Source: a bacterium (GTDB lineage: Bacteria > DRYD01). From it: a stretch of DNA of 64,000 nucleotides. The position numbers were made by a program, and so were the translations under genes. The stretch is taken from contig JAUQQQ010000002.1 in the NCBI GenBank assembly GCA_030549815.1, positions 122,412-186,411 of the forward strand. Reading direction: 5' to 3'. Below, in pieces: positions 27,045 to 36,038 of this stretch. The notes below the pieces were generated by a model. That model was not told where the DNA came from. It searched no databases and worked only from the letters and a program-made list of their open reading frames with translations. Within the stretch, counting starts at the first letter, position 1, and every line of letters starts with the position of its first letter.

Positions 27045-27975
27045 ATGGGAATAAAATTATCAGAGATATTAGGTAGTCTAAGCCAAGCCTTGGATATGAC
27101 AGAAGGACAATTAAGAGGACATTCAAAAAGAACAGCATACATAGCATTAAAAATAGCAAGAGAATTATCATTGTCAGATTTCTGGGAATCTTCCAAATTC
27201 GCATTAAAATTTGTAAAAAAGTCTAACTTCCTACAAAAGGTATTTCATCTATACAAGGAAACAGGGCTATCTCCAAAAATAATGGATGATTTGACATTAA
27301 CAAGATGTACTAATGGTTCAAAAATAGCAACATATATTGGCTTTAGTAGTGAAGTTGCCAAAGCTATCGAATGCTTAGATGAGCACTGGGAATAGAATTA
27401 GTAAATATTGCTTTCAAATTTAAGGACAATAAGGAATTCTGGGAAATATACAAAAAATGCTAAACAATCCAGCATTAAACATAAGTTTGGGAATAGAAAA
27501 TATTGAAGAAAAATTAACTGTAGATGATATAGATAGAATATGCCAAGCTTTTGCAATGATAATCGACGCCAAAAGTAATTACACTTATGAACATTCATCA
27601 AGGGTAGCCAAATATTCAGTAGCAATTTCTAAAAAAATTGGATTTGATGAAGAAAAGATAAAATTCATATACAGAGCAGGACTTTTACATGATATTGGAA
27701 AATTAGGAATACCATCATCTATCATAGATAAACCTGGCAAATTAACCAATGAACAAAAGCTCAACGGCAAAGGATATCATCGCAAATTAAAAGGTCAAGA
27801 AATAAACGTAGAGTCAAGAATTCTGGCAGTAGCAGATGTGTTTGATGCACTTCACAGTGAAAGACCATACCGCCCAGCAATGCCCATTGAAAAAGTCTTT
27901 AAAATAATGCAAGAAGAAATGAAAGAAGAACTTGATCAAAACATAGTCCTTACACTAAAAGAAATTATCCAATGA
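27045..27975 (+). pseudogene. Decayed HD-GYP phosphodiesterase gene
   Basis: The N-terminal part (27045-27392) begins GIKLSEILGSLSQALDMTEG, the start of a tandem-HD family, and reaches LDEHWE before TAG at 27393. Homology then continues in another frame (IELVNIAFKFKDNKEFWEIY) and shifts again at a run of six A's (27452-27457), one A short of restoring frame into LNNPALNISLGIE. The last part keeps YEHSSRVAKYSVAI, LLHDIGKLGIP and ILAVADVFDALHSERPYRPA, but the residues normally between LTNEQ and GKGYHR, including metal-binding histidines, are missing. At least four lesions make it non-functional as a c-di-GMP phosphodiesterase, though the final segment might still be translated. Confidence 0.85.
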
Positions 27976-28310
27976 CAAAAATAAGAACCTGTATATTCTG
28001 CAAAAAAAAATTCAAACAAGAAAAAATGTTAAGAATATTCTTTATTAATTCTCCTATCCTATTTTACAATAAAAAAGCAATCGATCTAGAAAAACAAGAA
28101 TACCTTAAAGACATAAAAACAATATTCAAGAAAAAAAGTAGAAGTTTTTATATTTGTTTAGAATGTTTATTTAAAGAAAATTATCGAAAATCTGAACGAA
28201 TAAGACAAATAAAATATGCTCTTTCAAAATTTAAGGATAATTCTATCAAAATCAATCCAGAATATCTATTTTCCAAAATTGAAGAACTAAAAACGAAAAT
28301 TTTTATATAG
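27972..28310 (+). CDS. YlxR (DUF448)-like protein, divergent
   Basis: 112 aa. The N-terminus RTCIFCKKKFKQEKMLRIF resembles the YlxR start (RxCxxC, then a hydrophobic LRI motif), and SRSFYICLECL matches the second motif (GRGAYVCxxxxC). YlxR proteins bind RNA or nucleoid and usually sit between nusA and infB; neither is nearby here. The start overlaps the end of the decayed HD-GYP gene by four bases. Assignment rests on motif resemblance only. Confidence 0.5.
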   Translation: MTKIRTCIFCKKKFKQEKMLRIFFINSPILFYNKKAIDLEKQEYLKDIKTIFKKKSRSFYICLECLFKENYRKSERIRQIKYALSKFKDNSIKINPEYLFSKIEELKTKIFI

Positions 28311-28313
28311 AAC

Positions 28314-28919
28314 ATGATTGAGAAAATATTAGGAATCGATTTAGCAGGAAGTGAAAGAAGAAAAACAGGAATTACTTTCGTAAAAAATGAAAAACTGATC
28401 ACTTTTGAAATTAATACAGATAATGAAATTCTTGATATCATTGATTATGTTCAACCTAATCTCATTTGTATCGATGCACCATTGTCTATACCAGAAGGTA
28501 GAAAATCAATAGACGATAAAAGAGGAAAACACTTGAGAGAGTGCGATAAAATTCTTCTTAAAATGAAAATAAAATTCTTTCCCATTACATTAGGTCCTAT
28601 GAGAATGCTAACAAAAAGAGCAATATTTCTATTACAAAAGATAGATAAAAATATAGAAACCATAGAAGTTTTCCCAGGAGCATTATATGATTCAATAAAA
28701 ATAGGAAGAAAAAACAAAATACAAATCACAAAAACTTACAGTAAAATATTTGCAAAAATGAATGTATTTTTTGAAATACGAGAATATTCACAGGATGAAT
28801 TAGACTCCATCGCCTGTTTTTTAACAGGAGTTTTATATAAACAAAATAAAACAATAATCCTTGAAGGTAAAGATGGAAAAATCGTTATCCCAATAAATGA
28901 TTTTACCGAATATATTTAA
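28314..28919 (+). CDS. DUF429 family protein (RNase H-like fold)
   Basis: 201 aa. LGIDLAGSERRKTGI at the start, ICIDAPLSIPEG near residue 50, and the C-terminal DELDSIACFLTG are the acidic motifs of DUF429, predicted to have an RNase H-like fold with metal-binding carboxylates. Substrate and pathway are unknown. It starts three bases after the YlxR-like gene's stop. Convergent with sppA, with stops four bases apart. Confidence 0.75.
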   Translation: MIEKILGIDLAGSERRKTGITFVKNEKLITFEINTDNEILDIIDYVQPNLICIDAPLSIPEGRKSIDDKRGKHLRECDKILLKMKIKFFPITLGPMRMLTKRAIFLLQKIDKNIETIEVFPGALYDSIKIGRKNKIQITKTYSKIFAKMNVFFEIREYSQDELDSIACFLTGVLYKQNKTIILEGKDGKIVIPINDFTEYI

Positions 28920-28922
28920 TCT

Positions 28923-29816
28923 TTAATAAAGAATCATCCAGATACCATAATTAAGTCTTGGTTCTATCCTTTTCGAGATAGAATTACCTCCCAAAATCTT
29001 TTCTAATGGTGTTTTTTTATAGAGTTTTATCTCCACAAATTTCAGTTTATCATCCTTCAATATTTCCTTTGCTTTCTCTTTAGCATCATCAAGAACACCA
29101 ACCTTATCAACAAGACCATATTTAAGTGCAGTGTTAGAAGAAAAAACTCTTCCATCAGCTATTTCATATAATTCCTTTATTTGTGATTGTGTTTTGAAAT
29201 TTCTATTTTCAGCAACGTCCCTAACAAATTGATAATAATACTCCATAACGAGTTGTTGAAAATATTCTTGTTGATCCTTGGAAAGAGGTTTAAAAGGACT
29301 AAGGCTATCTTTATACTTTCCACTTTTTATATTAATTATTCTCACTCCTATCTTATTCATCAAATCGTATACTTGTGGAACAGATATAATTACTCCAATA
29401 CTGCCAACGATTGCCTGCGGGTTAGATACGATATAAGTTGAAGCGGAGGATAAATAGTATGCTCCAGATGCTCCCAAATTTTGGATGTAAGCAATTACAG
29501 GCTTTTGCTTTTTTAACTTTCTAATTTTATATGTTATTTCAAGGCTTGGTGCAGCCATCCCACCTGGACTATCAACTATCAACAAAACCCCTTTGTATTT
29601 TTTGCTCTTTTCTATTTTATCCAGGACAGAAATAACTTGGTTTGAATTAACTGTTCCTTCCTCATCCTCAGTATTAGTTATTATACCTTGAATTCTTATA
29701 ACAGCAACAGAATTATCAGATTGGCCTTCCTCATCTTTGGGTATCAAAAAAATTAGAATCCCACAACCTATCAAAATAATAAAGAAAATTAAAAAGATCG
29801 TTTTTATAAATCTCAT
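28923..29816 (-). CDS. sppA: Signal peptide peptidase SppA
   Basis: Membrane-anchored serine protease with a Ser-Lys dyad, degrading leftover signal peptides. The short 297 aa single-repeat form has one N-terminal transmembrane helix (about 4-25). VDSPGG near 81-86 is present; the nucleophile is Ser117 in NLGASGAYY, and the general base is predicted to be Lys169 in SGKYKDSLSPF. A clear AAGGAGG precedes the ATG. It is last in the long minus-strand array. Confidence 0.93.
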   Translation of the reverse strand: MRFIKTIFLIFFIILIGCGILIFLIPKDEEGQSDNSVAVIRIQGIITNTEDEEGTVNSNQVISVLDKIEKSKKYKGVLLIVDSPGGMAAPSLEITYKIRKLKKQKPVIAYIQNLGASGAYYLSSASTYIVSNPQAIVGSIGVIISVPQVYDLMNKIGVRIINIKSGKYKDSLSPFKPLSKDQQEYFQQLVMEYYYQFVRDVAENRNFKTQSQIKELYEIADGRVFSSNTALKYGLVDKVGVLDDAKEKAKEILKDDKLKFVEIKLYKKTPLEKILGGNSISKRIEPRLNYGIWMILY

Positions 29817-29851
29817 TCTTATACCTCCTTTATGTCATTAATAACACTTAT

Positions 29852-31027
29852 TTAATTAGAAAAAGTTCTTACATCTAATTTCATAGATAATATTTGTTCC
29901 AAATCTTTTATTATTCTTCCTTTTCTACCTATTATATCTTTTTTATGTTTTTCACTTACCCAAATTACAGCATATTTTTGATTGATTAACTCCACTTTGA
30001 ATTTCTTATTGTCAAGTATTGCTCTTACACTATCTTCAACTTTTTTTATAATCTCCTCATTATTCTTTTGTATGTTTTTGGAAACGGGTACAATTATCGT
30101 TTGTTCTCCAAAAGTGTATATTTCATATTCCAAATTATTATCTATGAAATTCCTTACTTCAACGACGGGACGAGCCAATCCAGGGTCCGCCATACCCTCG
30201 GGAACCTTAACCAATATATTAAGTGTAAGAACTTTGGCTATCTTACCTTTATCAACGAATATAACTGTATCAATAACATTAGGTATTACTCCCAGCTCTA
30301 TCCTATGTATAAATCTCTGTATTGCAGCAAAAGGGGACGTAGAATGGACAACGCCAACCATCCCAACACCAGCTAACCTCAAATCTATATACAAATTAAA
30401 ATCCTCATCGTTTCTCATTTCATCAAATATCACATAATCGGGTCTTGAAAGTAATAAGATATCATATATCTCATTAATACTTGCATAGTTTTTGGAATAC
30501 TGAGTTAGATCAGCCTCTATGTATAGATCTCTTGGAGATTCCAGAGTTTTAACTATTTTTTTGTTTTTTGAGAAGTATTCGGTAAGAGCCTGAGCAAATG
30601 TAGTCTTACCCTGTCCAGGAGCACCCGCTATTAATAAACCCTCAACTTTTGCATTTATTCTTTCCTTGAGTTTTTCAAGCGAATTTTCACCATATTCCCT
30701 GAAGCTTTCCAAATATTCATCCAAAGATAACTTCTTTATTGGCCTGACGCAAGTTATTTCTGTTTTATCAGAAACAGGTGGAAAAACTATAACTATCCTA
30801 AACCTCTCCAACTGAACAACTTTTGTATACTGTCTATCTATTTCGACAACAGCTTTTGGGGAACTCAATATTTCATTGATTATTTCTCTAACCTCTTCTT
30901 CAGAAAATACTTTATCCTCTCTAATTAGTTTCCAATCAGCTGGTGTGCCCTCTTTTTTTAGAATATATCTATCAGCTTTTATATGAACACTTGTCGTTAA
31001 TTTATTAAAAAGTTCCTCTAACTTCAT
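29852..31027 (-). CDS. PINc/VapC-family ATPase lacking the PIN domain (VirB11-like ATPase + KH)
   Basis: 391 aa. The ATPase core has GAPGQGKTTFAQAL (Walker A, about residues 135-142), TLESPRDL, YVIFDEMRNDEDF (Walker B region) and MVGVVHSTSPFAAIQRF, as in the PINc/VapC ATPases (COG1855) typical of archaea and some bacteria. A C-terminal KH-like segment has KHKKDIIGRKGRIIKDLEQ. Full-length relatives carry an N-terminal PIN nuclease domain of about 200 residues. Here the protein begins just before the ATPase (HIKADRYILKKEGTPADWKL) and the upstream gene ends there. It may act in RNA handling without cleaving. Overlaps the upstream permease gene by four bases. Confidence 0.8.
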   Translation of the reverse strand: MKLEELFNKLTTSVHIKADRYILKKEGTPADWKLIREDKVFSEEEVREIINEILSSPKAVVEIDRQYTKVVQLERFRIVIVFPPVSDKTEITCVRPIKKLSLDEYLESFREYGENSLEKLKERINAKVEGLLIAGAPGQGKTTFAQALTEYFSKNKKIVKTLESPRDLYIEADLTQYSKNYASINEIYDILLLSRPDYVIFDEMRNDEDFNLYIDLRLAGVGMVGVVHSTSPFAAIQRFIHRIELGVIPNVIDTVIFVDKGKIAKVLTLNILVKVPEGMADPGLARPVVEVRNFIDNNLEYEIYTFGEQTIIVPVSKNIQKNNEEIIKKVEDSVRAILDNKKFKVELINQKYAVIWVSEKHKKDIIGRKGRIIKDLEQILSMKLDVRTFSN

Positions 31028-31788
31028 AGTTCTTTTGTGCTAAACAATAAATTACATATACTTAAGAAAAAGATAATATAAGAAATTCCATATATAAAGG
31101 CGAAAAATACATACCATGGATTTAGAGGAATACCAGTAAAAACAACAGCTTGGGTTATATTAAAATAATCAAAATATGGAAATAAAAGTTTTATAAATAA
31201 GAGGATCTTCTGTAAAATCCCCTCAGATATTGTTGATACATAAAGAACAGATAACTCACTAAAAGTGTAAAAAAGAAGAGTTAATGTTATATTAACAGGA
31301 GCAGAAACATATATTGACAAAATCATTGTAAATGCCAAAATTATCATCGATTTTATTAACTGAAGTCCTAAAGCAGCAAAGATAATAAACATTAATTTTT
31401 TGGTATAAAAATAAACAATTAAAAAAGTTTCAAAACTAAAGAGCAAAAATGCAAAAAAAAGGAAAAAAGAAGTTCCTAAAAATTTCCCAATAAAATACTG
31501 ATCCCTTGATAAAGGTTTACTGATAAAAGTATATATTATTTTTCTTTCAATTTCAAAAGCAATGTTTGACACACCTAAACTTATTGCCAAAATTAATAAT
31601 AATAATCCTATAAGAGTAAGAGAGATATCATAAAAAACCCGTTCCTGGAATTTTAATCCAAAAAAGTTAAATGTTGAACTTATAGCTACAAAAACCATCC
31701 CAAGAAACAGAATAGTATGAGGTAAAAATCTTCTAAACTCGAAATCTATCGTATATTTTGCGATAGTTATTATATTCTTCAAATCCAT
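31024..31788 (-). CDS. ABC-2-like multi-pass membrane protein
   Basis: About six hydrophobic helices. The start chosen, MDLKNIITIAKYTIDFEFRRFLPH, resembles ABC-2 transporter permeases, with an amphipathic first helix, then long transmembrane helices and EIERKIIYTFISKPLSRDQYFIGKF, a segment common in that family. The frame stays open to ATG 31863, but that start would overlap the upstream gene by 23 bases without a ribosome site. No ATP-binding subunit is adjacent. Substrate unknown. Confidence 0.6.
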   Translation of the reverse strand: MDLKNIITIAKYTIDFEFRRFLPHTILFLGMVFVAISSTFNFFGLKFQERVFYDISLTLIGLLLLILAISLGVSNIAFEIERKIIYTFISKPLSRDQYFIGKFLGTSFFLFFAFLLFSFETFLIVYFYTKKLMFIIFAALGLQLIKSMIILAFTMILSIYVSAPVNITLTLLFYTFSELSVLYVSTISEGILQKILLFIKLLFPYFDYFNITQAVVFTGIPLNPWYVFFAFIYGISYIIFFLSICNLLFSTKEL

Positions 31789-31840
31789 TCTATTTATTAG
31801 TATTCTCCCGAAACTTACTATCTTCCTGCCTATTGGAAAT

Positions 31841-32392
31841 TTAATAGAAAACAGATATAACAACAGGCAAAGCTAAAAAAATATAATTTTTATTTGCATC
31901 AAGAAAATTGTTAATATTTACATTATAACTATCCTCGAAGATTGTAGATCCTGCTTTGTATATGGTCGCAAAAACAAGATTATTCTTATCAACAACTTCA
32001 TATTCTAATAACTTCTTTCTACGACACATAAAAACTAAATTCCTACCTTCGAAAATATTAAAACTAAAAACAATAGGTAAAAAAGAGCCAAAAGTTTCAA
32101 TTCTATACAAATCATAAAAATTTTCTTCAAAAGGATACTTCAAATAAATTGAACTCTTAAATTGATCTTTTACTAATTTAAAAGCAACATCGTCTCCTAT
32201 TAAAAAATCAAACTCAATTTTACCAATAAGCCTAAAGGTAATAACATTAAGTATCTTTGAAAAAATATCTTTCGAGGAGTTATTTTTTATTTTCAAAATC
32301 GTTTGGTTAGATAACGGATCAATGATTAAACCATCTTTATTTAAATTACTAATTTTAACTAAGAAATTTTTTCTTCCAGAAAACATCATCAA
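31841..32392 (-). CDS. Hypothetical protein, possibly tubby/scramblase-like beta barrel
   Basis: 183 aa, beta-rich, ending in a hydrophobic helix (YIFLALPVVISVFY). The pattern KLLEYEVVDKNNLVFATIYK followed by a single C-terminal helix recalls LURP-one/scramblase-like proteins, but similarity is weak. It overlaps the prenyltransferase gene by four bases. Confidence 0.45.
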   Translation of the reverse strand: MMMFSGRKNFLVKISNLNKDGLIIDPLSNQTILKIKNNSSKDIFSKILNVITFRLIGKIEFDFLIGDDVAFKLVKDQFKSSIYLKYPFEENFYDLYRIETFGSFLPIVFSFNIFEGRNLVFMCRRKKLLEYEVVDKNNLVFATIYKAGSTIFEDSYNVNINNFLDANKNYIFLALPVVISVFY

Positions 32393-33474
32393 TAACTTCT
32401 ATTAACAAGAGAATATACCAAATTGCGTAAAGCACCTCCAAAAAATGAATCAAAATTAATTTTATTAAGAACTTCACTAAATCTATCCATATCCATAAAT
32501 TCATTAGTTTTTTGGAAAGAATTAAGAATAATACTTTTATTATTTTTTATTAATTTTCTAACAAATCCTGAAAATGATGAAGGATTTTTTAACCATATCT
32601 TTCTCATCTTTTCCTTATCATTATTCGACAATAGAACTATCAGGGGATAAGTAACTCTACCACTTAATAGATCATTGTTAGAATCCTTTTTTAATATTTT
32701 CTCATCTTGAGTATAATCAAGCAAATCATCCACTATTTGGAAAGCAACTCCAAACTTATCAAAAATCTCTGCTAATAAAACAGAAATTGCTTCATCATAA
32801 TTAATATTTAAGTATTTACAAGACAAATGGTAAGCAATTTTACTTATTGCACCAAATAAAACACCCGTTTTCAAAGAAAGTATCCTAAAGTATTCTTTCT
32901 CATCCAAGAAAACGTTAAATTTATTTTGATATTGTAAGATTTCTCCTAAACACATATTTTTCAAAGCTTCCATCAAAATTTTGGAATAAATTGGTTCTAC
33001 CTCAAAAGCTTTATTCAAAACAGAAATAATAAGTATATCACCAAATATAATAGCTCCATCAATACCAAATTTCACATGAACAGCATCTTTTCCTCTTCTC
33101 TTTTTAGCCCCATCAAGTATATCATCATGAACCAATGTAGCAGAATGAGACAATTCAAAAACAGCTCCCAATGTAAATAACCTATCCCAGAAATCATAAT
33201 CAAAATCAAATACATCTTTACTATTACCTCTTATCATTCCTAAAACAAATAGATAAAAAAATGAGGAACGAAGCATCTTTCCACTGTAAACAATATATTC
33301 ATTTATCCTTTCTAACAACCAATTCTCCTTACTAAAATCAGTAATCCTTTTAAAATAGTCAATCGTATATTTTCTTAGATCCGAAATAAACAAAATCAAA
33401 TTTACTTCATCACCTATATCTTTGAACCTATTTAAGTATTCCAAATCTATTTTTTCACTTACTAAATTACCCAT
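32389..33474 (-). CDS. Polyprenyl diphosphate synthase
   Basis: Trans-prenyltransferase elongating isoprenoid diphosphates, with two aspartate-rich motifs: HDDILDGAKKRRG (first, followed by the basic residues) and FQIVDDLLDYTQDE (second). At 361 aa it is a little longer than average (about 320) owing to an N-terminal extension. Product length is uncertain; it could make quinone side chains or undecaprenyl precursors. Its start overlaps the end of proS by eight bases. Confidence 0.9.
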   Translation of the reverse strand: MGNLVSEKIDLEYLNRFKDIGDEVNLILFISDLRKYTIDYFKRITDFSKENWLLERINEYIVYSGKMLRSSFFYLFVLGMIRGNSKDVFDFDYDFWDRLFTLGAVFELSHSATLVHDDILDGAKKRRGKDAVHVKFGIDGAIIFGDILIISVLNKAFEVEPIYSKILMEALKNMCLGEILQYQNKFNVFLDEKEYFRILSLKTGVLFGAISKIAYHLSCKYLNINYDEAISVLLAEIFDKFGVAFQIVDDLLDYTQDEKILKKDSNNDLLSGRVTYPLIVLLSNNDKEKMRKIWLKNPSSFSGFVRKLIKNNKSIILNSFQKTNEFMDMDRFSEVLNKINFDSFFGGALRNLVYSLVNRSY

Positions 33475-35302
33475 TCACTATTCCATCCAATTCATTGTAG
33501 ATATGCTTTATTTTTTCTTCCACTTCCTGAAGAGTAATAAAAATAGATAAACTATCAAAAAGTTTTGAAATGAATTCAGAATTAATTTTTTTATTTGAAA
33601 TCGTCTTAGGAAAATTTGGATTAACTTTAATTTCTACTAAACCTTCTTTTATCTTATTTCCGATTACAATACAAATGGGAATTCCGATTAACTCCCAATC
33701 CTTAAATTTAGTTCCAGCAGATTCTTTCCTGTCATCCCACAAAACTTCAAAATTACTCAAACCATTATAAATATTATCAGAAATCTTATACTGTGCTTCA
33801 TCATCCATATTAATTGTTATCAAATAGACAAAAAATGGAGCAGAATTAAAAGTCCAAGTCATAGAATTTTCAGAAGAATAAGCTTCCAATATTGCAGAAA
33901 TTATCCTACTAACACCTATTCCATAGCATCCCATTATCATTGGCTTAATCTTACCATCCTTATCAGCAAAATAAGCTTTCAAAGGCTCACTGTATTTTGT
34001 TCCCAATTTGAATATATGCCCTAATTCAAGAGCAGGAAAAATTCTATATTCTTCCCCACACTTAACACACTTATCCCCATCAATAACTGTCGAAACATCC
34101 GCAAATGAATCAATTTCAATATTGTCAAAATCAATTCCTACAAAATGGTAATCCTTCTCATTAGCACCTACAATAACATCTTTCAAACCATACACAGAGA
34201 AATCCGCTATAATCTTTAAGTCAATCTCATCACTTAGTTTCTTCTCATTTTTCAAAAACAAGATTTTATCTTTCAAATTCAAAGGTCCAATAAATCCAAT
34301 AACACTTCCTAATCTATCAAAATCATCTTCCTTAGCCATTGAAATTTCTTCCATAATTTTCAATTCATTCTTGATGTATTTTTCTAACTTTATTTCGTTA
34401 ACTTCTTTATCTCCCCTTACCAAGACAAGTATATAAGTTGAACCAACCCTATACAGAACACTTTTAACAAAATTTTGAGGTTTTTTACCAAGAAAATTAA
34501 CAAGTTGCTCAACAGAACTAACAGAAGGAGTATGAACTTTATTTAATTTATCAATTGGTTTATACTTATAATTGATTTCAGGTTTTTTGATCTGTGCTAT
34601 TTCAGTACTTGCAGCATATCCGCAATTAGTACATTTTACGAATTTATCTTCCCCTGCCTCAGTTACAACCATAAATTCGTGTGATACATCTCCACCTATT
34701 GGCCCAGAAAAAGCTTCCACAGATTCAACAGGAATCGACAACCTTTCGAAAATTCTGACATAAGCTTGATAAACATCTTGATATGTTTTATCTAAGCATT
34801 CCCAATTAGTATGAAAACTATATAAATCTTTCATTATGAATTCTCTTGCTCTAACTAACCCACCTTTTGGTCTTATTTCGTCTCTAAATTTAACTTGTAT
34901 CTGATAAAGCAACAAAGGTAAATTTTTATAACTCTTGACGAATTTAGAAACTATATCAGTTATTATTTCTTCATGGGTTGTTCCAAGTACCATGTTTGCG
35001 CCTTTTTTATCTTGTAGCTTAAACATTACGTTATCCATTGTTTGCCATCTTCCGGTTTTTTCCCACAGATCTGAGGGATGCAAAGCAGGCATAAGAACTT
35101 GTAATGCTCCAATCCTATCCATTTCTTCTTCAATAACCTTCCAAACTTTTTTCAAAACCCTAAACCCAATAGGAAGAAAATTATAAATACCAGAGGAAAG
35201 CTGAGAAATAAAACTACCTCTAATTAACAAAGAATGGCTAATATTAATAGCTCCAGCAGGATTCTCTTTACTGGTAAATAAAAAATATTTGCTATACCTC
35301 AT
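33467..35302 (-). CDS. proS: Prolyl-tRNA synthetase, bacterial type with editing insertion
   Basis: Class II aminoacyl-tRNA synthetase charging tRNA-Pro. 611 aa. N-terminal catalytic half with FLPIGFRVLKKVW, TTHEEIITDIV and YQIQVKFRDEIRPKGGLVRAREFIMKD (motif 2, given here only by its ends 34,8xx region). A YbaK-like editing insertion follows (about 240-390), then GCYGIGVSRIISAI (motif 3). The C-terminal anticodon domain starts near residue 490. Overlaps hoxU by four bases. Confidence 0.95.
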   Translation of the reverse strand: MRYSKYFLFTSKENPAGAINISHSLLIRGSFISQLSSGIYNFLPIGFRVLKKVWKVIEEEMDRIGALQVLMPALHPSDLWEKTGRWQTMDNVMFKLQDKKGANMVLGTTHEEIITDIVSKFVKSYKNLPLLLYQIQVKFRDEIRPKGGLVRAREFIMKDLYSFHTNWECLDKTYQDVYQAYVRIFERLSIPVESVEAFSGPIGGDVSHEFMVVTEAGEDKFVKCTNCGYAASTEIAQIKKPEINYKYKPIDKLNKVHTPSVSSVEQLVNFLGKKPQNFVKSVLYRVGSTYILVLVRGDKEVNEIKLEKYIKNELKIMEEISMAKEDDFDRLGSVIGFIGPLNLKDKILFLKNEKKLSDEIDLKIIADFSVYGLKDVIVGANEKDYHFVGIDFDNIEIDSFADVSTVIDGDKCVKCGEEYRIFPALELGHIFKLGTKYSEPLKAYFADKDGKIKPMIMGCYGIGVSRIISAILEAYSSENSMTWTFNSAPFFVYLITINMDDEAQYKISDNIYNGLSNFEVLWDDRKESAGTKFKDWELIGIPICIVIGNKIKEGLVEIKVNPNFPKTISNKKINSEFISKLFDSLSIFITLQEVEEKIKHIYNELDGIVNG

Positions 35303-36027
35303 GAAACCACCGTTTCAAATTTTCTTATTCTTTTTCCTTTAGATTCAAGGAATTTGGGCATATCAAACCTTCTGGTTTTTGATATTTCTTTATTTTTCAT
35401 ATACAAAGCACCCGTGGGACATACCATCACACACTTTCCACAACTAATACAAGTAGAAGATTCACCCCATTTATCATCAAAATCAATTATTATCCTCGAA
35501 TTAGCTCCCATATTTTTAACATCCAATGTATGTGGCCCCGCATATTCATGACAAATCCTAACACACCTAAAACATAATATACACCTATTATGATCAATAA
35601 CATAGAGCTTATGTGTATCATCAACAGGAATATTTTCTTCATTATAATCAACTAATCTACCGTTTATCTCAAATATTTTATACTTCCAATTTTGTAGATC
35701 ACAATACCCATCAGCTAAACACACATAACAGGGATGTGGTCTTTCCCCAAACAAAAACTCTGTTAAATACTTTCTATAAATTTTTAGTTTTTCAGTGTTT
35801 GTATAAACATGCATACCATCAAATGGTTTTGTTATGCAAGAAGAAACAGGACGTCTAAAACCTTTCACTTCAACAATACACATCCTACAAGCACCAATCG
35901 GAGTTAAACCATCCAGATGACAACCCACAGGAATATACTTTCCTAAACTGCTAATTATCGAATACAAAGTTTGATTACTTTGTTCTTCATTTAACTCTAT
36001 TTCTTGATCATCTATAAATATCTTCAT
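35299..36027 (-). CDS. hoxU: HoxU/NuoG-N-type iron-sulfur subunit
   Basis: 242 aa electron-transfer subunit. A plant-type [2Fe-2S] domain lies at about 35-70 (VGCHLDG, GACRMC, SSC). A His-Cys3 [4Fe-4S] motif follows near 96-112 (RPHPCYVC, GYC), then two [4Fe-4S] motifs CILCFRCVRIC and CISCGKCVMVCP. This is the HoxU or truncated NuoG layout, linking HoxF to the hydrogenase small subunit. It stands alone between nnrDE and proS, 12.5 kb from hoxF, and no hoxY/hoxH is present. Shine-Dalgarno GGGGGG precedes the ATG. Confidence 0.88.
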   Translation of the reverse strand: MKIFIDDQEIELNEEQSNQTLYSIISSLGKYIPVGCHLDGLTPIGACRMCIVEVKGFRRPVSSCITKPFDGMHVYTNTEKLKIYRKYLTEFLFGERPHPCYVCLADGYCDLQNWKYKIFEINGRLVDYNEENIPVDDTHKLYVIDHNRCILCFRCVRICHEYAGPHTLDVKNMGANSRIIIDFDDKWGESSTCISCGKCVMVCPTGALYMKNKEISKTRRFDMPKFLESKGKRIRKFETVVS

Positions 36028-36038
36028 AATTCCCCCCG

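Noticed and set aside
31789-31863. Longer start for the ABC-2-like protein
   Set aside because: It would overlap the upstream gene by 23 bases, has no ribosome site and adds an atypical basic segment.
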